A stretch of 64,000 nt of DNA from Typhlomys cinereus (lineage: Eukaryota > Chordata > Mammalia > Rodentia > Platacanthomyidae), in assembly GCA_023101885.1 (NCBI GenBank), contig JALPQD010000402.1, positions 1,447,419 through 1,511,418 of the forward strand, given 5' to 3'. How positions within the stretch are numbered: position 1 is the first letter of the stretch; every line of letters begins with the position of its first letter. The notes below the pieces were generated by a model, which saw nothing but the letters and a program-made list of their open reading frames with translations, was not told the origin of the DNA and made no database searches. Position numbers and translations under genes: made by a program. Below are positions 55,035-64,000 of the stretch, in pieces.

Positions 55035-57272
55035 GGCTGAGTCTGAGCTTCAGGATTCCTGGGCTGGCAGGTGAGTGTGCGTACTGCTCTATGATATTCC
55101 TCCTCCACTAGGGACAAGAGGCCACACATGGTCAGTGGGGTGGACAATAGCATGTATGAGCTGATGCTTGGAATGCCTGGTGGGTCCTGGGCTGGGAGGT
55201 GGACTCAGGAGAGTCAGAGTCTTATTTCCTTGCTGGAGACATTCCTAGGCCCACCCTTAATGCTGAGCCAGGATCTGTGGTCATTAAGGGGACACTGAGT
55301 GACCATGTCAGGCAAGAGGACTTCAGGAGCCAAGGAATTCCAACCCTATAAAAAATAAATCTGAGGTTGCTGGCCCACACAGAACCCACTGGAGCCGAGA
55401 TACAAGGTTGAGTTTTCTATCCCATATGTTGAATGGCACCATTCTGGGTGATACAGCTATCTGTTTCTATCACAAACCTCCTGGTTGATCAGATATCAGA
55501 GACACTTTGGAAATGGTGGTGAAAGGTGAAAGCACAAAGAGGGATCCCACCTTAGACTCTACCCTCAGGAAAGAGGTCTTCTTGTAGGATTTTTCTTCTT
55601 TCACATTGGAGATAGTGGAGGTTTAAGCCCATCTAGAAAACTCCTCCATCTGTCCCAGGTGTCTAAGGAAACCCAGACTGTCAGCCCTGTCCAGCCTTGT
55701 GGTGACCTCAGATAATGTGATCCTCAAGTGTGTCTTCCAGGATTGTTGCATCCAGGAACTCACTGCAGTGAGACTTGTCCTTACCAAACCTGTATAATGA
55801 CTAATATACCATTTCTCCAAAGACTACAAGAAACTCAGGAGAGATAAGAACACACAGTGGAAACCTTACGGACTAGAGCTGGATGAGTGAAAGGAAATGC
55901 CCATATCACTGGGATGGCCCAAGAGGGACAACTTGGTATGCCCTGAGGTCTGAACCCCCACAAGAGTAGATAAGCCAGAGAGAACTCTGGGGTCCATAGA
56001 AACAGCCAGGCAGGAGGGTGGGAGGGAGAGGACTGGATTGATGAAAGGAAAGGAAGGTGATGGGAGGGAGGGAGGATGGAAGGAAGTAGGAATTAGTACT
56101 CAATATGCTTGTAAAAATAAAAATAAATTTTTAAAAATTAGAAAAAAGTGTGTCTGACAGCAAGGTGTGACAGGTTGATTCTGACTGAAGATCAGAAGTT
56201 TTCCAGGACCCTGGAAGAACAGAGCAATGCCAGGCCTTGTTCTCAGTGACCTGTGATCCCACTCAGAGGTGGACATTCAGATGTCACTGTTATTTTCTAG
56301 GAAGCCCACAGGTGTGGTCATTCTCCAGTGACCCCCTAGATCTCCTCTTCTCAGGTGAGGAAGCCTCAGATTTTTCCTAGACTAAGGATACACGTAACAC
56401 ATGTCCGAAGGAGGTCCCTGACGTGTAGTGGAAAAGGGGCAGTAGGGATCCTGTGTCTGTGGACAGAGAGCATGTAAGACTGAAGGACGTGAGACACACA
56501 AACCACGGTAGACAGCAAGACTGAAACCCAGCAGGCCAAGAATAGAGCAGGGTCTTCATGTGGTCGCACCAGTCCTTGGGCTGTTCACAGAACAGTCAAA
56601 GAGTCATCTCAAGTGTGACTTCGCTGAGACACAGTCCAGACAGACTGGCCTCCTTCTTTCCTGCTTCTTTACAGGGGTGCTCCAGAAACCCTCCATCTGG
56701 GCTCAACCAGTTCTGTGATCATGTTAGGGAGTCCTGTGACCTGTGTGAGAAGAACCTAGATACCCAAATATATTCTGCATAAAGAAGGAAATCTAATGCC
56801 CTGGACCAGACAGATGTTAATAGAGCCCAAGAACAAGGCCAAGTTCTCCATCCCATCCACGACAAAGCACTATGCAGGGCAATATCACTATTACACTTAT
56901 AGCCCTGCTGGCTGGCCAGAACACAGTGACCCCCTGGAGTGACAAATGAAAGCATAATCACATAAGGCAGCCCAATCATATACCAATGATTTTTGAGACC
57001 CTCGGTGATTTACTATGAGTCTTCTTTTCCAGAGGAGGGCCAGGTAAGTGGGTAGATGACTGGAGCTCGTGATTCCTGAGCCATGGTCCCAGAAAATGAG
57101 ACAGTGACAGGAACATCTCAGGATAGTTGGAAGCAGGTATTTGTTAGGAATCAGGTCTTCAGTCCACAGCCCATTTTCCCAACAAGTCTGACTAGGAAAC
57201 CCTCCCTGCTGACCCCACAAGGTCCTGTGTTGGCCCTTGGAGACAAACTAACTCTCCTTAGTCCCTATCTGT
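55035..57272 (+). pseudogene. PIR/LILR-like receptor relic (third copy)
   Basis: Exon-like blocks in family order: second signal exon 55,035-55,070 (36 nt, acceptor CCAA instead of CCAG, intact GTGAGT donor); first Ig block 55,236-55,525 (acceptor TGCTG instead of TGCAG, several stops); second Ig block 55,659-56,354, split by an L1 fragment; third block 56,675 to about 56,947 (KNKAKFSIPS, HYAGQYHYY, donor lost, Cys lost); fourth block from about 57,184 (RKPSLLTPQG, LGDKLTLL), ending in a stop near 57,270. I found no first exon, membrane exon or tail. It is clearly dead, and older than the lesions in genes 1 and 2. Confidence 0.8.
55736..56145 (+). mobile_element. 5'-truncated L1 fragment inside an Ig exon
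   Basis: About 410 bp with a G/A-rich tract (56,008-56,090) and an A/T-rich end 'aaaaataaaaataaattt', as in the other L1 3' ends. Duplication 'aagtgtgtct' at 55,726-55,735 and 56,146-56,155. Removing the insert rejoins the exon within the codon run for the first Ig Cys (KCVS). Confidence 0.85.
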
Positions 57273-57289
57273 GATCTCTGATACCAGCT

Positions 57290-58694
57290 TCACTCTGGAC
57301 TCCATGGAGGAGAAATAGAGGCTTCTATTAGAGACACAGCCTCTACAGGGGGTCCTGATTGGAGAACTCTGGCTGTGAGCTTTGAGTGGGTCCATATGCC
57401 TTCATATATTGCATTGTGGGTGTTTCAGATGTGGAGTGATTAATTGGTGACCTGCTGAGCTCACAGTAAATAAAGCACTGGTGAACTGGTTATGGACTAT
57501 AGAGAAGACAACCCACCCACACTGCCACTGCTTCGTGCTCTGACGATCATGGGTTGTTGAAAAAAAAACAGCAACACTGCAAGATCTTGGTCCCCAGTGG
57601 GTGAATCACTGACAATTCATCTGCAGGGAAGATAGCTTCCATCATGCTCTGTCCCAGATTGAGTGGAGAGGAGAACTGAACTATAAGACCATTTCTCACT
57701 CTGAGCTCTCAGGAGTCAAGTAACATCTGTTCACATCCAAGTGGTTCCAGCCCATGTAATCCAATAATCTAATAAGAAGAGCAGTGGAAACCTGCCCTGA
57801 CAGAAAAGGTCCGTCCCAGACATTCGTGAGGATACATGATGAGAATAGAAGCACTTACAGAAAATCAGAAGTACAGACACCAATAACATGGAGTCAAAAG
57901 AAAGTTTGGGACTCTTGAGCATGTCATATATCAGTTTCTCTGCTTTAGTCTCAGAAGCTTCTGAGAACATCAGTTCATCACCAAACATGTTGGACCCAAC
58001 ACAATTAAGGAGAATTCTGACCTGTGGAGCTGGACATAGAGTTGAGTCCTCTTCTGGGGAGGGAGATGTCATGAGTGGAAATCCTCTTACCTCAGAGTGA
58101 CTTTCATTTGTCCTGACCTGCTGTGACCACTTTCTCCACAATCCTCAGCTTTCCAGCTCCAGGATCACACAGTGGAGAATCTCATTTGCATGGATATAGT
58201 TGACGTCATCCTTGTGATATTCAGAATTCTGTTGTTTTAGGCTTGGCACATCAAGAAAAGGACCAGACATCCATCTGGGAGGTGAAGAAAAGAGATCCCA
58301 GTACACATTTCATGGGGCAGAGCCTGGGAAGCAATTCTGATGCTCTCAGGTGTGAAGGTAACCTGGTCTTGTGCCAGGGAACTGTGTCCAGAGGATGTCC
58401 AGGAAGCAGCTGTAGTTTGGGTGCAGGGAAAGACCTGAGTGATGGGATGATAAATTTTCTTTCCACCAAATTAAGGTTCTTTCTCTCCACCACCTGTGGA
58501 GATTAATTCACCCAGTCTTTCTCTTGTGTCACCTTTATGACTTGAGAGAACTTCCCCTTCCAACAGTCAGTTTTGCCCCTTACCTCTGTGTAATTCTTTC
58601 TCTGGCTGTCCTGTAACATGCTTTGTAATAAATCATCACATTACTTATCTGCAAGAGGAACCTCTGTCTTTCACAGTGAGAAAAGAACTTAGCT
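57290..58694. other. Downstream of the receptor relic, no gene assigned
   Basis: Low-copy sequence. A 136-codon minus-strand frame at 57,731-58,141 contains a hydrophobic stretch, but I recognise no family. It is listed as an observation only. Confidence 0.4.
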
Positions 58695-58709
58695 CAGAGA
58701 CTCAATTTG

Positions 58710-59060
58710 GTTTTTTTTTTCTTCCACTCATATCCCATTCCCCTCCCTCCCTCCACCCCTCCCTGGATCCCCCTGCTCCCTCCCCCCATTTTTCCTTTCC
58801 TTTCCCCCCTCCCTCCCTTTCTCCTAGTGCTCCCTCCCCAATTCCTGGAGCATCCTTTAGTGTGCATGTCAAACTTTCCTCTGGGTCCTCCTCTCTGATG
58901 AGGTGTAAGGACTCAGTGGCATTGCCTAGAGCTCTTTTTTGTGTGCCCTTTTGGTATAGGAACACTATTGTGGCTGTTAATCCCTTGCCTCTAAGGATCC
59001 TAATGCCTGTGATCCATGCTAGACTTTGGGGGTTCAATGATATGTTGGTAATTAAGCAGG
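58710..59060 (-). mobile_element. L1 3' end, minus strand, with target-site duplication
   Basis: T-run at 58,711-58,720, then the pyrimidine-rich complement of the L1 G/A tract (58,735-58,850) and L1 3' UTR sequence. Duplication 'cagagactcaatttg' at 58,695-58,709 and 59,061-59,075, identical. Confidence 0.92.
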
Positions 59061-59075
59061 CAGAGACTCAATTTG

Positions 59076-61140
59076 TGAGCATTAAATGAGGCTGCCAAGT
59101 CAAAGAACTGAATGAAAATGATGCCATGAATTGTCCTCTCTCCTTTTTCCCCTTATTTTTAATTTTTTCTCTTCTTTTAATCCCCACTTCTACTCCCCTT
59201 TCTTTTTCCTTGATATCCCTTCATCTTCTTATTTTCATGTCTTGTATTTGTGTAGCTCACTGTGCCTCATGTGGTTTGTCTTTGATGTCACATGCCATGA
59301 TTCATGCTCCAGCAAATGTCATAGATCAGTGGGTAAACCACTAAGGATATCATCTTCGTTTCTTCCCTATAAGTATAGTTCTCAAGAGTCTTTCAGGGAG
59401 GTATGGAGTTTCTTGAGATCTTTCTCCTTTCCTGGTGAGATGTTGATAGGACAGTTCCCATGCAGTTCTTGTCATGTTCAGGAAATAGAGTCTTGCCCAC
59501 CATTGTCCCATTTCAGGTTCTAACAAATGTTATCAGCCCTCTTCCACTATGTTCTCTGAGCACTGGGGTAAGGGTGAATGTGGCTTAGATGTCCTGATTA
59601 GGGCCCAGCAGGCCACAGTTACTTATTTTCTGCAAATTTGGCCTGCTTTGTTTTTCTTTAGTAAGTTCTTTCTGCTGCAGAAGGAAGTTTCCAGAAAGTT
59701 GAATGCTGAGAGCTTTTCTTACAATGAACAACCAGTGTTCAAAATGGAGTCAAATTCTATCTCAAGTCCCCAAATCTTCAGTCTTTAGCAATGTATTTTC
59801 TGATGTTTCCCTGAAATATAAATCAAGAGATTATCAATACTATCATGTTGAAACAAACAGTCTGGTGGGATGCTGTTGAAATGACTTTGAAAAATAAAAT
59901 TTCATTAAAAACAAGTCTGATGTGTAACATCTACTAGTGACTGTATATAATTTCTTTGTTTTCATTTCACCATAACAGTATAATACTGCTTCACCCATGC
60001 TATGTCTCCTTGTCATGACACATTACTTCTTGAAATTGTTGTCAAATAATTCAGAATTTCTGTATAAATAATTATGATACCTGCAAACATAAGGTATTAC
60101 TACTTGTCCTTTCAACTAGTAAACCTTTTATTCACTAGTCTTGTGCACTAGCTGGACTTCAAGTATGTTGCCTTCTTGCTGGCTTCCTGGGAAGCTTCTG
60201 GTTCCTCAGAATTAACATTTGATGTTATTTTCAATATTCATTGTCCAGGCTTGTTCATTTTGGGGAAATCTCTGTTCCTTATTTACCCGTGAGTGTTCAT
60301 GATGAATGAATACAAGAGGTTGACAAATGCTAATTCTTCACCTATATGCAAAGACTTTATCCTCTATATTTTCATTTTGCCTTGTTTCTGTGATGGGTAA
60401 TACTGATTTTTGAATTCTGAACAACATCTACATACTTTGGTTATCCTGTTTTCTCATAGTGTATAAATCTTCTAATGTACCATTAGCTTAAATTTACATA
60501 ACCATATAAAATATACAGATAAATGCACATTTAAGCGATGACTTCTCATTTTTCAGATATCACCCAAAGTACTGACACCTGTACACTCACCTTATACCAG
60601 TCAATCCAATTTTTCCAAGATAGAAGAGGCCTGTCTGCATCCTTAGCATGCTCCTCTCCTAGTCACCATAGAAAGGTGTTTCTGGTCTAATCATAATTCC
60701 ATCACAGTCTGGAAGACTCCTGCTTTGACCCCAACAAACCTCATGCAGAATAAAACCTGTTGCCATGGACATTCACCTAATGACATTGAGCCAGCCTGGG
60801 ACCCGGCATGGATGGCCAGGAGGTCCTAAGATGTTTAGAAGTCACCATGTCCCTCAGTCAGTGCCAGCTACTACCAAAACATGTAGAGGACAATTTCATC
60901 TTTTAGCAACCAGTGAATAATGAAGTAATTCTCACAGTGACCAAAGCAATCTAAGATAATAACTGCATACCTCAGGATAGAAAAGAGTAGATGAAACCTG
61001 CAGTAGGAATTTTGCAATACACAGAAGTCAGTAATGTAAGATTGTGTAATCAAAAAGAAAAATGGCTTTACAAAAAGGAAGGAAGAGGAGTTAATAATGA
61101 TAACAAGGAATGATAACTTGGAGAAAAACAGAAACATCAT
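59076..61140. other. AT-rich intergenic sequence, nothing recognised
   Basis: Short open frames only. No repeat family or exon could be named by eye. Confidence 0.5.
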
Positions 61141-61149
61141 CTTGGTTAA

Positions 61150-61345
61150 AAGTGTAGCAGAATTCAGGCCTGCAGCATGTAGTGGAGGTCTGTCATCCCA
61201 GAATTCAGGTGCTGAGATGGAGGATCGCGAGTTAGAAACCAGCCTGAGCTACATCATGAATTTCAGGTCAGAAGTTTGAGGCCAGCCTGTGCTACAGAGA
61301 CACTTCAAGAACAGTAGATAATTCAGTGAGACTCTATCCCTACAA
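61150..61345 (+). mobile_element. B1-like SINE, two units
   Basis: 'gtggaggtctgtcatcccagaattcaggtgctgag', 'accagcctgagctaca' and, again, 'gaggccagcctgtgctacagagacac' followed by an A-run. The B1 order is partly repeated. Confidence 0.65.
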
Positions 61346-61699
61346 AAAAACCTTACACAATTTTCAAGCTTTAGCTCTGTTGTAGAAGGATTGTGTAGCA
61401 TTTGAGGGGTCTTATATTCAAAGCAAGTCCTGCCAGAGTGTGATTAAATCATGGTATATACAGTATAATCTTCATTAATGAGGGAAACTCTCACAGTGAA
61501 TCCAGTTTACATGTGCAATCAACACATCTCAGTAATTGTAAAAATAAAATGTATATCATCCAAGTATTCTGATAACGAAAAAGACAACATTTTCAAGTAT
61601 GACAGACTGGAAGTCCTCCAGGCTTGATCAGTGAGATCATGATTAATTTGCACCACAACACCTCAGAAGTAAGAGAATGAGAAGTAAAAGACAAAATGT

Positions 61700-62035
61700 T
61701 TGACTAGGGGACAGTGAGGTAACTCTGCAGGTAAGGTGCCTACTTGCTTGTGGGGAACAGTGTGGTGACTCTGTGGGTAAGAAGCCTACTTGCTTGTAAA
61801 CAGGAGGACCTGAGTTCAATCCTCAGAAGCCCACATAATGGAAGGAGAGAAATGAATTCTGAAAGTTGTTTTCTAACCCTCCTCCCCATCTTTCTCCCTC
61901 TCTCTCAAAAAATAAGTAAACAAAATAGAAACATCATGAAAATGCTATCCTCTGACCTCTACACATGTGTTGTGGCACCTGAACACACACATAACACACA
62001 CATATATCCAACAATAAATAACTATTTAAATACTG
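61700..62035 (+). mobile_element. tRNA-derived SINE with duplicated head
   Basis: The head ('ggggacagtgaggtaactctgcaggtaagg', from about 61,707) is repeated from about 61,752. The usual body 'gaggacctgagttcaatcc', an A-rich end near 61,910 and a second SINE tail piece ('cctctgacctctacacatgtgt') follow to about 62,035. Confidence 0.65.
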
Positions 62036-63484
62036 GACTAACTATTGGCAGATGTCATCTGCTGATGTCAGAGGAATGACAGACATGAGCCACACAAATT
62101 CATTTCAGCAATCAGTTGGCTTATTGAAAACATCAACCTGTGTATCTTCCATTCACAGAGGTAACAGAAATATTCACCTGAACAGAAGAAAGAGCACAAG
62201 AAGAAAATCAGCCTTTGTTTCTTGACAACCACCAGATAGAAAATCATTTACTGAACTAAATTTTCTTCTTTCTTCTTTTTCAGTATTACTTCAAGCTGTA
62301 CTTCCTCTAGTTTGAAAATATTCTTCCTGATAGATGACACATCATTCAGCACAGGTGCATGTTGCCTGCATGTTCCCACACAACTGACCTATGTTTTTCC
62401 TTGATTCTTTCTCATCTCAGTGGTCCTTGCTCTGTAAGCCATCATTACCTATCGCCTGTGTCAAACATGGAAGATATATTTGTAACACCATAACAGGTTT
62501 CATGCATTCTCCTATTTTGTTCTGTGTGAATGTTCTCTAGAACTCAAAATATTGTTTCCTTGATTGAGAGGAGGACGCAAGATGTAAAACCCCCATTTTG
62601 TCACTAAAAATCACTGGGTGATTTGCTTTGTGTTGTTGTACAAGTATCTTGGCCCTTATTGGTTTTGTTAGCTGATGAGTGGATACACAGACCTCTGACT
62701 TCAGTTCATTTTAAATAGCTTTGGGCTTAATTTTTGTTTTTGTTGTTTCCATTAATCCAAAGCATTATATTAATAAGTGTTATGATACAAACCTATACAA
62801 GAATATAGATGTTCATTATTTTGTAAATTAGGCATACTACTAAATTGAATTGTGAATTAATTGAAGCTGTAAGAAGCATCTCACTTGCAGGGGAAAGTCA
62901 TCATACTGACCAGAAATCTGGAAGGACAAAGATTTGCCCATGTGACTTATCCATGCTCTGAGAGAGCCTGGCAGCTCAGGAAGGCTGATGGTGACAGAGT
63001 TAGCAGTGGTCAATGCCTGCAGTCACACCACTTGTGAGGCTGGGCAAAAGCAGCTCCTTGACTTCAAGAATAGCCTTGGCTCCATGAGAGTGCTGTCATA
63101 AAACAATCATGTCAATGCTTTTATATTACAGCAAGTGACTAGACCCGATTCTTCTTTATTGTTCAATAGTATTCTATCACATGGGTAGATCTTTGTGCAT
63201 CAACAAAAGGGACAATTGTATAGCTGGTCGCCATGAATGAAGTCCACTCAGATGAGATCATCACAACCGAAAATGCCACAGAAGTGACAGGTAAATCTAA
63301 AAGGTCCCCCATGGCCTCACATGCCGAATGCTGGCACTACTCTGATAGGTGAGAGAGACTTTAGGAGATGTGGCCTAGCTGAGGAAATAGCTCTGTCAGG
63401 TGTTATACATGGTCCTTGTCTCCTTTCCTGTTCTCTGCTGCCTAGTGAGCTTCATTCATCAAGAACCCCTACTGCTTACTTGCA
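62036..63484. other. Intergenic sequence, no gene seen
   Basis: AT-rich. A weak B1-like piece may lie at 63,005-63,095. No exon or open frame of note. Confidence 0.45.
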
Positions 63485-64000
63485 AGTAAGTAATGTGACA
63501 CCTGGTTAAGTTCACAGACATTCGTTCATGATCATTTACAACTAAGGGGGTATGATCTCACCAGAAGGGGAGGGCATATAGTCTGGCAGATAAAAAGTAA
63601 CCATTTTGCAAATGGGTGACTGACCCCTCCCTCACTGAGGTTTCCAACTTTTATTACATCTACCCTTGAATGTGCTCTTATAATAAGACTCCAGTTTAAC
63701 AGCTTTTTGTCTCTGGCCAGGAGTGACATACAGTGCCCAGCAGGATGGAGTGAAGGGCATTGCAGGAGCAGCAAAACTGCAAAAGAAAATCAACAAACCA
63801 CAATCCAGAACTTCAGAGACTCTATATCAACCACCTAGAACTAGGCCAGACTAATCTCTCCCCATCCTGAAGCTCAGGGACATTTGCGGAAGAGGGGGCA
63901 GTAAGATTGTAAGAGCAAAAGGATGGGAGGAGCAATGATTTGCAAGATACTCCACACAAGTTAGGGCCGAAGCAATCATAATTGGACTTTGCATGCCCTG
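63485..64000 (+). mobile_element. L1 3' UTR, plus strand, cut by the window end
   Basis: Matches the 3' UTR of L1 element 3 (from about 35,115): 'taagttcacagaca', 'gatctcaccagaag', 'cattttgcaaatgggtga' and 'caacaaaccacaatccagaac'. It continues past the window. Confidence 0.88.

Overview
The window looks like nuclear DNA from a rodent. The evidence is B1-like and B2/ID-like SINEs, an ORR1-type MaLR element, L1 elements whose 3' UTRs carry G-rich purine tracts, and interrupted immunoglobulin-receptor genes with GT/AG introns. The receptors resemble the paired Ig-like receptor / leukocyte Ig-like receptor (PIR/LILR) family, which points to the leukocyte receptor complex. A GC-rich SINE form here is not the standard mouse or rat B2, so a rodent outside mouse and rat is my guess. 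The species cannot be fixed by eye.

Layout. 1-7,082: two head-to-tail copies of a GC-rich unit of about 3.8 kb, the second truncated, each with CpG-rich sequence, a His-codon run on the minus strand and a (CT)n tract. 7,195-8,755: a MaLR element with both LTRs. 9,089-14,300: PIR/LILR-like gene 1 (plus strand), with three damaged Ig exons but an open last Ig exon, membrane exon and ITIM-type tail. 15-17 kb: old repeats. 17,171-23,434: a near full-length L1 on the minus strand. 23,443-25,431: unique block A, paralogous to block B after 35.76 kb. 25,432-35,755: a compound of three plus-strand L1 bodies, one inserted in another. 35,756-40,985: block B, SINEs and a 385-bp tandem duplication. 41,005-45,942: PIR/LILR-like gene 2, with three intact Ig exons and a tail, but lesions in exon 2 and the fourth Ig exon. 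46,015-54,015: L1 3' ends, SINEs and a local duplication. 55,035-57,272: a third, heavily decayed receptor relic, one Ig exon split by an L1 fragment. 57.3-64 kb: sparse, AT-rich sequence with SINE and L1 pieces; an L1 3' end runs off the window.

How it fits together. Genes 1 and 2 and the relic are tandem members of one birth-and-death receptor family, all on the plus strand. Intact family members of this type are surface receptors on myeloid and B cells; their tail tyrosines recruit SHP phosphatases. The Ig exons used here are symmetrical phase 1-1, so damaged ones could be skipped without losing frame. I saw no clearly intact full-length protein-coding gene, no tRNA or rRNA gene and no CRISPR array.
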